The position numbers and the translations under genes were made by a program. Positions 22,680 to 34,589 of a DNA stretch of 64,000 nucleotides are shown piece by piece. This DNA is from Verpa conica (Eukaryota; Ascomycota; Pezizomycetes; Pezizales; Morchellaceae): positions 62,001 through 126,000 of the forward strand of contig JAUFSD010000015.1 in NCBI GenBank assembly GCA_033030425.1. The letters are read 5' to 3'. Position 1 is the stretch's first letter. Each line of letters opens with the position of its first letter. The notes under the pieces were generated by a model that saw only the letters and a program-made list of their open reading frames with translations, searched no databases and was not told the origin of the DNA.

Positions 22680-23680
22680 TCATTCATCCTTTCCCCACCA
22701 TTTCTCCAGGAACTCAGTGATACCCATAAGCTTTACGTCAGGCGTATTCTTATTTAATACTGGCTCTATATAGCCCTGCCCCTTTGCCACAGCCAAACGT
22801 ATCTCCCAGTCAAACTTCCCCATAATTGTTGACTCTTCTGCAACCTTCTGCTCAAGGTAGGGTATAGACTGATACTTGACATTGACCTTCTTACCTATAA
22901 CAAAATTCAGTCAGCAATCCTCAAAAAAACACAAGTGAATATATATCCAACCAACATACCAGTAATTCTCTCAACCTCTTTTATAATCCCATTAAACGTC
23001 ACCACCGACCCCGCCATCCCATTCTCCTCCCTCCCCCACACCTCATCTTGATCAATCGCACTCGCCACAAGCCTCCCAACATCCTCTATAAGCGTAAAGT
23101 TCAACCTCTCATCACCCGTCCCAGGCACATGGACCTCCATAGACGATATGTCAAAAACAAACATACCATACCTCACCCCATCAAACACCTGCTCCATAAC
23201 GCCTGGCTTCTGCGACCCGTACGCAAAATAATTCATAAACACCCCCGGTCTAAACGCCGTATACTGCATTCCAGAGCTCTTCAGCGCCTCCCACACCTCG
23301 ATCTTTACAATCTTATACATCTTGACCGCCTCGTTCGCCGCGCCAGAAATCGCCCACTCGGATGGTGCGAACCGGCGTACGCCGGCGCGCTTCGCGGCCT
23401 CGATGAGAAGCAGCTGTGAGTCCCGCGAAGACCCGGCTTCGTCGATGCTGATTAGGGTCGAGATGACTATGTCGACGCCGGAGAGCGCGGTCGTGAGGTC
23501 GTCGAGGGAGGTGTAGTCGGTGGTTTTGACGGTGATGCCTTGTGCGGTCAGGGCGGGCTGGGGGCTTCGGGTGAGGACGGTGATTTTGTATTTCTTGGTG
23601 GGGTGTGTGGCGAGGCCGGAGAGGATCTTGCCGCCGAGAGAGCCGGCCCCGCCAGCGAGTGCTACGTGAAGTGTGCTCAT
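22680..23680 (-). CDS. NmrA-like / isoflavone reductase-like NAD(P)-binding protein
   Basis: Two exons (23680-22960 and 22894-22680) separated by a 65-nt intron give 311 residues. The N-terminus is a Rossmann fold with a glycine-rich loop, VALAGGAGSLGGKILSGL (atypical NmrA-family dinucleotide motif), followed by a second strand ending ITVLTRSPQP. The segment VDIVISTL...LLLIEAAKRAGVRRFAPSEW is a family hallmark, and RPGVFMNYFAYG follows. The exon-2 tail contains YLEQKVAEE and ends FLEKWWGKDE, as in fungal relatives. Members either reduce small aromatic substrates or act as NAD(P) sensors such as NmrA. The substrate cannot be read from sequence. Codon use at third positions is C/G-rich in exon 1, unlike the AT-rich surroundings. 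Confidence 0.92.
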
Positions 23681-24934
23681 GGCAGTTTCTGGGGGTATAA
23701 TATGCTATGGAATTATAGTATTAGCAATGTTTATTAAAAAAAAAAAAAGAGTTTTATAAACGAGTGGAAGAGTCCTGACATTTGAGTGTAAAAGTGATAC
23801 CGTTCTGGAAGTTCACAAATTCGGTTTTTATCTTGGATAGTCAAGAGAAAGCAGAGTTTATTGAGAGTAATGAGTTCTCCCACCGGGAGACAGGACTTTT
23901 ATAACCCATCGTTGGCAGGCCACATGCGGAGAGGGAATACTTTACACCGACCGCCTTGCGGAGATGCGGCAGCGGTGATCTATGCCCGCGACGGAATAAA
24001 TAAGCCGACCCCACAACACATCCTTACCCAAGACGTGGTCTCATAGCTAAGACCTAACCAAGCAGATGAGTGATATTCCTAGATTTGCAACCAAGAGGAT
24101 GTTCCACCCTTCAAGCCTTCTATCTCCATTCTGTGGCTATTAAATCCGGACCAGAGAGAGCAAGGCTTGGCTCCAAAATCTAACTGACGAATATAATCAA
24201 AGTATGCAGCGAACGAACCATTCATAGGAACCTGGCTAGTCTGGAATTAATAAGCCACAGTACGGAGATAGTGAATTTATCGAGTAGATACAAAAAAACA
24301 GTAGGCGAGCTAACATAGATCAAAGTCGGCTATTGAATCAGACCGGCGGGCATATAGCCGCCCCAAGCCGGAGTCGGGCCCACATACGACCGACGGCCGC
24401 CGTGACACATGCGGGATAGAACATGACTTCGGCGATCATAATTTATCAGCACCCCAGGACAGCAACTGCTTTAATAAATAACATGCACGGAGAATATTGG
24501 TTACTGTTCGGGGGGGAATGCATCTGTTAATTAGAGCTAGTGAGAACTACAATTTCGCGGAAGAGACTCGGATATAGTAACTGCAGTTAAAACCTACTAC
24601 TTAATATTTGTAGCACCCTGAAGGATCGCTGGTTGAGGTGTAGGGATCCCAGGTAGTAGCGCCCATAATCATGGTATATCACTCGCACCCGTCAATGTGA
24701 ATTAATCATAAATACTTACACCCTTCAATGGGCCGAGTGGGAATACTAGAAGTCACAAAAAAGCTTTAAGTTTTCTAGATATAACCGAATTGAATCTACC
24801 CAATCCCCAAATAAGCACACCCTCAACCCACAATACTATGCCCACGAGAGTATATACCCATAACCCCCAGAAATCATTCTCATCTAATCACCACCTCACC
24901 ACCTTCCCTCACCACAACCACAGCCCAACAAAAA
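23681..24934. other. spacer with one short repeat insertion
   Basis: No gene is supported. The spacer contains insertion copy F at 24686-24730, a poly-A run near 23735 and the CA-rich leader of the small membrane-protein gene at its right end. Confidence 0.55.
24686..24730 (-). mobile_element. short retroposon-tail insertion, copy F (shortest)
   Basis: A 21-bp insert (24698-24718), on the minus strand TAAGTATTTATG then ATTAATTCA, sits between 12-bp direct repeats CACCCGTCAATG (24686-24697) and CACCCTTCAATG (24719-24730). One transversion separates the repeats. This copy is 17 kb from the others, showing that the family is not confined to one spacer. Confidence 0.58.
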
Positions 24935-25237
24935 ATGATCCACCAACTCCAAGACCTCTGCCCCGCCGGCACCGTCACCGCCATCCACTTCCTCGAAACA
25001 CGCTCCTGCCGAATCCTAAAAAGCTGCCTTCTCGGCATCTTCGTCCTCGGCACACTACTCGGCGCACTTCTAGCCTGGAGGATCCACCGTGCACAGATCA
25101 AAGCACGAAAGAGAACAGAACCGACCACTGAAGTCGGTGCAGTAGAGGGGTGGACCGAGTTACAGAAGATGAAAAAGAAAGCAAAGGGGCGTGTTGTATT
25201 AGAGGGGGAGTTATTAATGAAGAGAGGTTTTCCTTAA
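24935..25237 (+). CDS. small single-pass membrane protein, unknown
   Basis: A 100-residue frame follows a pyrimidine- and CA-rich leader and a good fungal start context (CAAAAAATG). Residues 27-48 are a clear hydrophobic segment (ILKSCLLGIFVLGTLLGALL) flanked by Cys/Arg residues. The rest is basic, with Lys/Arg clusters (KARKRTE, KMKKKAKGR). I do not recognise a family. The frame ends just before a poly-A stretch, with AT-rich sequence typical of a 3' end. Expression support is inferred from the leader only. The gene converges on the PhiA-like gene 201 bp downstream. Confidence 0.6.
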   Translation: MIHQLQDLCPAGTVTAIHFLETRSCRILKSCLLGIFVLGTLLGALLAWRIHRAQIKARKRTEPTTEVGAVEGWTELQKMKKKAKGRVVLEGELLMKRGFP

Positions 25238-25438
25238 AAAAAAAAAAAAAAAGGAAAATGTATAATAAATATTGTTTTAAAGGTTTTATTTTTTATTTTT
25301 CTCATTTTGTGTAGTTAGAAATTAAATTCTACCAATGTTATGCTCGAGTCTCTCTCTGCACACTACACTTCAACCATTACAATTTCATCCCCCAACCCCC
25401 AACCCCCCCCGATAGATACACCCCCGGAATTAGATATT

Positions 25439-26095
25439 TTAACAAGTGCTCTCAGCAACAGTAAGGTCTACAGAAACACAGTCTGTCAAAGTGCTAGCCC
25501 CATCCCAGTAGATCCCCCAAGTCCCAGCCACAACAGCCGCATCAACCGGGCACGCCTTCCATTTATCGCTCGCACCATTAACACTGAACTTTCCAGACTC
25601 GGAGCTGAAGCCAGTGACGACAGCACCAGTTGGGATAGCACCAGAGTGGGGGACAGTGAAGCCAATAGGCTTAGACTCAGTGGGGTAGACGTAGATACTC
25701 TGAGATCCAGTGGGGCTGCTGTGGAAGGAGGTGAAAGAGCCACCACTACCGCCGGAGGAGACTGAGTTGTGTGTTAGTTTGCTGTGGTTCATATGTGATA
25801 ATTTTGTTTAGAGTGAAACTTACTGGTGAGGGCCTCAGCGTAGGTCTGGTACTTGATGTTACCAATGTATGCGGTGCCTAGAGGAGGAGGTTAATTTCTC
25901 TATGTATTGAAATAATAGGGTAGTTAAAGACTTACTGTTGGCATACATAAGGGTGGAGTAGACGATGCCATCCAAGCCAGTAGTGGAAGAAGAAATAGTG
26001 AACTTTGAAGGGAGGGCATCACGCTTCTCAACGGCAGCGCCAGAAACGAGAGTGGCAAGAGCCGCGGCGAGAACGGTGGTCATGGTGAACTGCAT
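25439..26095 (-). CDS. PhiA-like secreted cell-wall protein 1
   Basis: Exons 26095-25936, 25877-25824 and 25761-25439 join in frame into 178 residues. The start is an ATG after a TATA-type promoter and CT-rich leader. Residues 1-20 form a signal peptide (MTTVLAAALATLVSGA), followed by a Lys-Arg (EKR) that could be a Kex2-type cleavage site. The mature part is rich in Ser, Thr and Gly, with SIYVYPTESKPIGFTVPHSG and a C-terminal module FSVNGASDKWKACP...DCVSVDL. The same arrangement (F..G...W..CP, about 20 residues, DC) typifies Aspergillus PhiA, a wall protein needed for normal phialide and conidium formation. Two cysteine pairs are possible. Family membership is likely; role is by analogy. Confidence 0.82.
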
Positions 26096-26227
26096 TTTGA
26101 ATATATGGTAGAATATTTTTGTTAGGGAGGAAATGATAAAGCGAGAGACTGTATTTGAACTGTAGTAGTAGTGAGACTGGAAGAATTGAGATGATGGTGT
26201 AGAAGTAAATGTGGGAATATTCTCACG

Positions 26228-26237
26228 ACTTATATAC
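26228..26237 (-). promoter_or_regulatory. TATA box of PhiA-like gene 1
   Basis: GTATATAAGT on the minus strand lies about 135 bases upstream of the ATG, with a pyrimidine-rich stretch after it. The same spacing is seen for PhiA-like gene 2, suggesting that both are strongly expressed TATA-class genes. Confidence 0.55.
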
Positions 26238-29200
26238 AAAAGACCGTGATATAATCCCCATTGCTATATTATCAACCCCCCTCGGAAGAAGCGGAAGTCT
26301 ATACTCTGCAGACTTCTGGGTGGGCCATGTACAATGAGGTACCTGACAATTAGATGAGCTACCAGGATAAAAAGCAACAACAACGCCAATCAACTCGAGA
26401 TAGTCAGGACCATTTACTGGGCCTCCTGGCCCATGTCCCAAACATACCCCCCCCCCCGACCTGCAATTCGGGAGGTTTTACTGTAAGAAAGACTCCACTC
26501 CATCTGACGTAGGTGCCCACAACAACCAAGTTTAGAAACGCCACCACGGCTGTGGGGCAACGCATGTCGATCACTGTAGCGAAGTATTCCAGAACGAGCG
26601 CAGCCTCGGTATTCAGCCCCTGTCTTCCGTTTCTTCAGCTTAGCCTATACAGTAAACTCGATCTATGATGCTTATTCTTACACCAGATAGTTTCGCTAAA
26701 GTGCCAGGCGTCCAGATTGAGTGCGCCATGGTACTTTACCGAGCCAAAGTGGCGATAAGTATGTACGTGGTACGAACACCTCCATACGGAGTGGATCTCT
26801 AGGTTGTTCTTTTTTTCGTGTCGTACAACTGTATAATCAAGTCGAATAGTACACGGAAAGGTACTCTTTCAAGCTCTTTCGGGAGAGGGGATATCTTTGG
26901 AATCTCTATCGTCTTCCGGAACTACTGCCGGTGGATCTACGCAGTCTAAAAAAAAAACAAGTGTGCGGAATTAATCAAGAAGGTGGATATACTTTAAAAG
27001 ATTCGGACCTTACGAGATGGAGACATTTACTAGATGGGAACCCAAATCGCCGGCTGAAGGGAGAGCTACACACACACGGAAACTGCACACGGAAAACCCC
27101 TCGTACCAAAGCGCAGATCAGCAATATAGTAAACCGACCAACCATATAATGTCGCCGGTAGGCCGGCTACGTCGGGTTTAGGGCTGCCTGCATCTCGGCA
27201 TGTAGCTCGAGATCCTTCTAGAGTTGCCGAGAATAACTACTCGTCCAGCCGAGACAGCATTTACTGACTAGCTTGAATAAGGTCTCTTCAGGCAATTGTG
27301 ATTACTCTTCATAGGTCAATTGGCCACTATGCGGAAGACCGAGACGTTTGGACTAGCCTCTATCGACTCAATTCCCAGTACGTATCATAAAATATCACTC
27401 GATATTCTCATCAGCTGCTGCATCCACCTCGTATCGATCAATCTTTATGTGCTACTCAATTGAAATCACTTGGATTTGGGAGATATCATAGGCTATTGTG
27501 TTTGACAGTTGTATCTCCGAAATTCAGCTGGAGAGACCTCCTTAAGCCCTCGTGCCGTGTTGGTTGTTTTGTGGCTTTAATTGGGCCACGATTTGGTTCT
27601 TACTGTGTTTTGTGGTGATTTGCTTTCGGGTTTGTCCGGATATCTTCAGTCTTTATTGTGTAATGTAATATCATACGAAGTCGTTCGTTTCTTGAGTATT
27701 TATGGTGCTTGGATTGTGATGGGAAATATTATCTAGAATGAGCATCGTGACTTTTAAAGGAAGGTCTAGAGGTGAAGTCTTGTGTTCTTAAGAGCTGTAT
27801 TTGGCCTTCAGTGTCGAAGAGTTCATGCTATATCTAATGCCTTTTTCCGAAATATTCTTTAAGTGTATGAATGCTCTTTATCTTTTACACTCCAGAATTC
27901 ATCAAGAGTTCGGTTCCCTCTGCACTCTAACCAACTCATGTTTCATGTTCTTGATCGTATCCACAACGCCCCATAAGAAAACACCAGCATTACTCTTCGC
28001 ATATCTTCATTTACTATTGAACCCACAATTGACCAATACCTTCATTAATCGAACTACCAAACACACCGTATATCACTCAATAAAGCACCACAATGTACAA
28101 CCCTAATAACAAAATCCATACCAGCCCATAATCCCCCTTCACCCGCAATCCCACGAGACCTAGCCCAACACCCACCCACCCCACGTCATACAGGCTAACC
28201 CCCCAACTGACCACGGAAACAAAGAGCCGAATAAACACCAAACAAGAAACAGAACCCCAAACACGTCATAAAAAAAACCCCGCCAAGCCATACCATCCCT
28301 TTACGTAAATCTATCACACCACCTGCCGTTAGTCCCCCCTTGGCAGCTAGCGGCATATTAACCTCCAGCTTTTGCTGGTGTTGTCCCCGTATTCAAGCAA
28401 TTGCCCTCCTAGGTCGGGTATTCCCGCATCCTGGTTAAAATGTCGGCCTCCCGCCGGAGAACCTTCCTGTAGACACGGACCGCTGCTAAAGGACCTTCCG
28501 GAATTGATATCTCCGGCTACTAGTTACCTGGACTAACTGTTGCTCGGATCATAGGGATTGGGGTTTGGTCACGTGGGGCCAAAGGTAGGGTTTCTGGAGT
28601 TTAATATGGAGTATTCAAGGGTGGGTTATGTATTAATGGTGTATTTCTATTTCTAGATCTATCTCTTTCTTTTTTGAGAAAAGGAAAGAAACAGAAGAAA
28701 AAACCGTTTCATGCCTAAATTATGTGCTGAGATTTGTGAAATGGACTGCTACTGCATACCATACAAAACCATAGAATTGGCGCGTTTTTGTATGCAATAG
28801 CCAAACGTCAGCGAGTATCTGAAGCATGCAAGGACCCTTCTTGCGATGGACTGGTAGCTGTAATACGAGATCACTTGGACGCAGGACATACCAGACACTG
28901 TCATGCTACATGCGGATACCCCACGCGAAGTGTTGTCGCGGGGTCGAGAACATCAATGGGCTCACTTCACGGTACGATGACCGTAAACTATGGATAAGTG
29001 TATACCTAGTGTGAGAGCTAAAGTCAATTAACAAGGACCTTATCCCCATGAACGGTTGACAACCACACGATGGGTCCGGGTGTTGAGGTGTTTACTTAGC
29101 TCACCCAGTGCAGGTTTCTATTTCCTGCTCCTGTGTATGGATCCGGGAGATCGTCCGGCTGAGGCTGGTTCCGTGCGCTGAATTGTTTTCTTGAGAATCG

Positions 29201-30226
29201 CAGTCATTCACCCGGTCGCGATGAGTATGAACAAGGGGCTTTGGGACCAAAAGACAACAGGCGACAAAGTATCTACTCAGCTCAGCTTTTCCTTTGCTTA
29301 CAATATACTGGATATGATTTCTTCTCATCACGACGGCTGAACGACTGCACTGTCTCGAGGGTTGCTTTACCCCTTGTGCCGTTGCCGAGGCATATTTATT
29401 CTAGAATTAAGCATGGAACAAAAATAGAAGCAGTGTCTGAGCTTGGCTAACGCAATAGGTGAAGAATGTCCGGCCCGGGGAACGTTGGCCTCCGTAGTCT
29501 CGGCTACAGCCCTTGTCCCAGCCTCTCCCCCAACCCTGGGTTCAATAACCATAAATCTCTCAGTTTTCCGGCCGGCCTCCACTCCGAACCTTCTTTAAAG
29601 ATCTCAAGGGTTCTTGGAAATGCTTGTCTCATGACTAGAGGTACCCTATGGAGAGAAATATTCCGATTGGCTAGGAGGTGCCTCGAAAGTGGCAAAAAAG
29701 AACCCTGATGTAAAAATACAGTAGTACTCTGCTCGTAGATTAATCGGAAAAGAGAAGGTGGTGTATTCTTCAGACGAAAAAAACAATCTACCGTAAGAGG
29801 GAACCCCCCCTGTGGTTTGTGTATTATTAGAATCATAATTCTATTTTCTTACCCTATTTCAGCTGATGTATCCTCTGCTTGTTAGTAGTGCCAAGTCGCA
29901 TGTCCGAGAATACGAGAACCAACTAAGTTACAACACGCCAAGTGGGCATGGACAAATAACGGTCCTCCTAAAAGGAATTCTATTACATCTAAAACAGTAG
30001 TGATCTGTTGACCCCAAGACAGTACCAACCCCAGCCCATCAACTGATATCCAAACGTCACCGTGCATCGCTGCCAAAGTCAGCTAGTCCTATGCAAGTTG
30101 TTAGTATGGGCCATCCACAAGCAGTTACAAACATTCGGAGGGGGGGGGAAATTCTTTACCCACGATGAGAGGGCAGTGCGTCTGAACACTAGGATTCTTT
30201 ATTCTATCACAGGGTTTTGATTTTAC

Positions 30227-30234
30227 TTTATATA
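30227..30234 (+). promoter_or_regulatory. TATA box of PhiA-like gene 2
   Basis: TTTATATA lies about 145 bases before the ATG. It is followed by a long pyrimidine-rich leader (CCCCCCCTCTCATCAC and onward), the common form of highly expressed fungal genes. Confidence 0.55.
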
Positions 30235-30378
30235 CGACCATATTTCCCCCCCTCTCATCACTTTTTCTTCACCATCCAACAGCTTCATCAGTTCCAGCTT
30301 CCACTTCTTCAATCTCAATCTTCCACTTCAATCACTTCGTTTTTTAAACAACTCTCTCACCAAAAAACAACTTTCAAA

Positions 30379-31012
30379 ATGCGTTACTCTACTCTTCTCA
30401 TCGGTGCTATCGCTGCTGTTGGTGCTTCAGCCCAGTCATCTTACCGTGTCTTCGTTGAGCCCGCCTCCACCCTCAACACAAACTTCTACCAAATCTCTTG
30501 GGTCAACCAGGGCACCGCCAGCTTGTACGCCGGAGACGCCAAGTTCAACCAGGCCGCTGAGCCCTACATTGGTCAGTAAAAAGAAACCATCACCAAAACC
30601 TCACTCGCACACCTCCTAACTAATTACTCATTTATATAGTGAACATATCCGCCGACGGCTACGTCAGCTTCCTTTCATGGCACACCGAGAGATACCAGAA
30701 CCTCTACGTTCAGGCCAACGAGACCGCCCCAGCTGAAGTCAGCACCTGGCAGGGAATCCCACCTACCGCCAGCCAGAAGGGCTTCACCATCGACGCTGAT
30801 GGTTACATCGGGTTAGTACTCTATCTAAAAACCTACTCATGAGCTCTTACTAACAGTTGTATAGACTTGCCGGTGATAACAGCAAATGGGCTCTTTGCCC
30901 CACCGAGACCGGCGGCAGGACTTACCAGCTCAACTTTGTTGGTGGAGCGGCTGCTGCCTCCGATTGTATTGCTACCAAGCTCAAGGGTCAGGCTTACGGT
31001 CTCTGCGCTTAA
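30379..31012 (+). CDS. PhiA-like secreted protein 2
   Basis: Exons 30379-30571, 30640-30811 and 30865-31012 join in frame into 170 residues. The start context (TTTCAAAATG) follows a TATA box and CT-rich leader. A signal peptide ends near residue 19 (AVGASAQ). The body has aromatic-rich beta-type stretches (FYQISWVNQGTASLYAG; YVSFLSWHTERYQNLYVQA). The C-terminal module FTIDADGYIG...SKWALCP...SDCIATKL shares the W..CP and DC spacing of the other PhiA-like protein. Overall identity is low, so the two are ancient relatives at most. Introns are 53-68 nt with good GT-AG ends. Likely a wall or matrix protein; no enzymatic motif is visible. Confidence 0.75.
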
Positions 31013-32654
31013 ATCTAGGCTGCAGATGAGTTAGAAGAGAGGGGTGTGTGTGTAGGATACGGGTGTGCGGATGTTAATTGAGTCCGGGAGTGTTTGGAAG
31101 ACGGTTAATGTGGGGGATCAATATTTAATTTTCATAAATGCATCACCGAATGTTTTGCCTTAATGTTTTTTTTTTTAGAGTAATTTAAAAAAAAAAACCC
31201 AAATAGATTAAATTTATACCAGATATTTATAAATGTGCTTTTCCTTCTTGTGATTTTCTAGGCAGTGGTAATCTGCGATGAAACAGGTTTTTTTTATATA
31301 CTGGGGGAGTGGTTTGTCATGTAGTGGGAGATCCTCTATATGGGTAGTATGGTGTGCCTGTAGTATCGATACGTTCTGGAATATGCTTAATAGGCTAAAC
31401 GCTAGACTGTGAGTAGATGGTGTCCTTATTACAGCGGTACGTCGGTTAAGAGCAGATCTCCAGGCAGGTTGGCATTGATTAATTATAATACATGTTTAGA
31501 GCTTTGGTAGATACCAAGTTTCTTATTACGTCATTAACAATTGTATCCTGTTAACAGTGTAACATAGAGATATGTAGGTGTTCAATTTATTGCTCTAAAA
31601 GTCGATATACGTCTCGGGGGGGGATATTTTTAAGAATGACTCTAGCCTGTTTAGGAAGTTTTCTCCAATATGTATCACAGTGATCTACCAACAGACTTTT
31701 AAACGCTGAGTGAGGGAATCACTAGAGGTTATCTTATTCTAATGGGAGTCTATATTATAATCTATGGGACTTACGGAAAAGAGGTTTGCTTGTGGGTATA
31801 CAGGTCGGTCGGGTGACAGGCGGAGAAAGTTAAAATAAATTCTATAAGATATATAGCTCACAGAGTGGCTGGATCTGGTGACTAGGGAGGTGTGCTCATT
31901 GTGGGCCATCTACTAGAATGCTAATATTTGCTTTGAGACCTCTTCTACGTAGATAGATGGTGGTTTAGATACTTGCCTCCCTTGGCGTAACAAAATCACA
32001 CTACCCAACTTGGTCGTCCTTCGTACTCTAACTTCGAATTCCTCTGATAGCCGCCAACCGTGGTAGATCTGAAATTAGGTCAAGTGCGCTATGTTTGTAG
32101 ATCTGGGGATCCGGCTGCTTATTTATCTCATCTGCGACAGTGGTGACAGAGCATAGGAAAACCATCCAATTAGCTAATGTATGAATTAAAAGGCTACAGG
32201 ACTGATTATACCTTATAGATACCTGTTTAGGAGGTTACACCTTACAGAGAATTTGTGCCTCACACCCTGTATTGATGTGCGTAACTACATACATGTATGC
32301 ATATTGCTTAACAATAGCGAAAGCGCGTTTGATATAGATGAATCTACTATAAAAATCAACCCGGAATAGGTCTAACTGGAATTCGTTAGGGGTTAAACCC
32401 CGACTACCTAATATATAAACTTGATAGCTTTTACTTATCACGGTATGGGTATGATTATAGGGGTCGTCAGATTTAACAGTTTGGTTGGGGTTATTAAGTA
32501 CGAGGTTGGTAGCGATGTTGATATGGAGCCTCAGATTTGTTTGTTTACAGCATTATAATGTACTACAAGGCGGGTTGATCTCGATTATTAATCTCTTGCT
32601 TTACTCAAAGATAAACCTCCCTGACATGCCACCGTTAATTTCCTGTGGGAGTTT

Positions 32655-33140
32655 CTATGGTGCGCATGGGCTTAAAGGTGGGCCAATGAAACCCTGGCTT
32701 GGAACGCCCCTACCATGCCGAGGTACACCCAAGTATGCCTGAATGTACCAATTACACTGGCTACTTCCCTCCCAAAATAAAAATATTTGTATATCTCAAA
32801 ATAAAGTCCTCCAGATACAATATCTATTGACATAGAAGTACCTGAGTATTTTTAATATATGAAAAGGTCCTTTAGTGTATAATATTAGAGAATTTCTGCC
32901 TCAGTATATATGATCCTGTACTAGGTATAATAGGGAACGGTTCCAAATAGCTGTTTTCACACCCAAAACTAACATTTTATTCCACAACAACCACTGGCTT
33001 GGATAGCCTATAAAAAGTTGAGAATCTTTAATATGGCTATCCTAAGCTTCTCAACTTTTTCTGTGACCCTTGGCCAAACATGTACCTCTGAATATCGGCG
33101 CAAAGATTGTGGTCCACCTTTAAGCCCATGCGCACCATAG
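32655..33140 (-). mobile_element. MITE-like inverted-repeat element, copy 1
   Basis: The ends are perfect 27-bp terminal inverted repeats (CTATGGTGCGCATGGGCTTA and seven more bases) at 32655-32681 and 33114-33140. There is no coding capacity in 486 bp. An internal hairpin lies at 33012-33060. The strand is chosen so that the hairpin-bearing end comes first, matching copy 2. A target duplication is not clear. The short length, terminal repeats and lack of a gene fit a non-autonomous DNA transposon. Confidence 0.75.
33012..33060. repeat. hairpin inside MITE-like copy 1
   Basis: AAAAAGTTGAGAA (33012-33024) pairs perfectly with TTCTCAACTTTTT (33048-33060). A second nested pair, GGATAGCC (33001-33008) and GGCTATCC (33035-33042), could form a competing stem. 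Confidence 0.75.
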
Positions 33141-33507
33141 TTAAGTACATTATGCTGGGCTGTGTGCTGTTGCCGGCACAACCGGCAGATGAGGTAACCC
33201 TACAGGGTTAGGGGTTAATGGCATCAGATGGTCTGATACCGCAAGTGGTCTGAGCTTCTCGCTTATTTTCACAGCGGCAACTTCCTTCTCACCCCTTCCT
33301 CTCCCTCTCTTCCTTCAACGTCAAGACCTCAAAGACACACCCAAATACATCAACTCATCGCCGTAAAGTCTCTGTATCTCGGCTTCATCCCGTAAATCTA
33401 GCGAATCTATCAGTAGACCGTATAAATCCTGTAAGTGGCTTATATCTATATCTTATCTTATCTATTCTTTATAATGGGGTTGAAGCTAACTATAGAGGTT
33501 CAGAAAA

Positions 33508-34589
33508 ATGTCTGCTGCAGCTCCAGTCTGGCCTACGATTTCAGATGACCATCCGCTCCATCTTCTCCATGCCGAACTCTCTCCGCTGCTCTCTGAGGAG
33601 CCCCCGCACAAGATTTGGGGGATAACTCTCTCGCCTAACCAAGACCACTTTCTCACAAAGATCATCCTGCAGAAGTTCCTCAGGGCCAATAAGGGCGATA
33701 AGGAGCTGGCTAAGAAGCAGCTCGAGGATACCTTGCAATGGCGGAGAGGGTACTTCGACGCAGACGGTAAAGTCATTGGTACTTGGGATAAATCCAAGTT
33801 CCAGAACTTGGGCTATATCACAACAGAGATGGTCAAGGATGGAGAAAGCGAGAAAAAGGTTGTTGTTACTTGGAACATTTACGGTAATGTCAAGGATTTT
33901 GCGAAAACTTTTGGTGATGTTGAAGAGTACTTACCCCCGTCACCCCATTACTGAACCAATTACTGACAGCTTCTCCCCTTTTAAGATTTCTTTGTTGGCG
34001 TGTCGACCTCATGGAGCGATCTATGGGGCTTCTTGACCTTGCTTCTGCAAAGCAGGCTATCCCTGACTACAGCCCCACAGAACCCACGGTGGACCCTTAT
34101 CAGGCCATCCAGGTGCACGACTACCTTCAAGTCTCCTTTTTCCGCACTCCCACTGAGGTCAGGACCTGCTCGAGGAGTACAATTGAACTGTTCCAGAAGT
34201 ACTACCCTGAACTCCTCGACAAGAAGTTCTTCGTCAACGTCCCTCTCCTCATGGGCTGGGTTTACACTGCTATGAAAGTCCTCATTGCAAAAGAGACTTT
34301 CAAGAAACTGAGCATGCTCTCTTACGGTGAAGAATTGGCTAAGAATATGGGATCGAGTACTATCCCAGCTGTCTACGGTGGTAGTGGTGAGCCATTGGAA
34401 AAGGACAATCCAGAAACTACACCTACGCCGATAGCGGAAGCTACTCCAAAAGAGCCGACCGTAGCTGCTACCATCCCAGCGACCACTGCTGAGGGCAAGG
34501 CTCCTGAAGACGCGAACCCGACTTCTACCCCTACCCCCGCAACTGCCGCAGCCTCTGATCCAGTTGTCCCTGCTAATACCGCCAATTAG
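33508..34589 (+). CDS. sfh5: SFH5-like phosphatidylinositol transfer protein (Sec14 family)
   Basis: Two exons (33508-33926 and 33986-34589) give 340 residues. The intron has an unusual GTACTT donor, but the join restores the family string DVEEFLCWRVDLMER exactly. A CRAL-TRIO-N helix bundle (HFLTKIILQKFLRANKGD...LEDTLQWRR) is followed by the lipid-binding lobe with DPYQAIQVHDYLQVSFF, ELLDKKFFVNVPLLMGWVY and a terminal PAVYGGSG. The last 60 residues are a Thr/Pro/Ala-rich tail absent from short homologues. Yeast Sfh5 moves phosphatidylinositol at the plasma membrane and ER and has been shown to bind haem through His and Tyr residues; the His-Asp-Tyr here is placed to match but this is inference. 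The gene is isolated. Confidence 0.92.

Larger units (their letters stand above)
26096..30378. other. 4.3-kb spacer between two secreted-protein genes
   Basis: Promoters of both PhiA-like genes lie at its two ends. Between them I see no supported gene: frames such as 26931-27149 and 29504-29836 are short and overlap others without family resemblance. A poly-C run is at about 26446-26455 and a poly-G run at 30140-30148. Confidence 0.5.
31013..33507. other. spacer holding one inverted-repeat element
   Basis: Apart from the 486-bp element at 32655-33140 there is no supported feature. The segment 33240-33507 is the likely promoter and leader of the SFH5-like gene, with CT-rich stretches. Confidence 0.55.

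Noticed and set aside
26931..27149. 72-codon plus-strand frame in a spacer
   Set aside because: No homology is recognised, the length is expected by chance, and there is no leader or promoter pattern.
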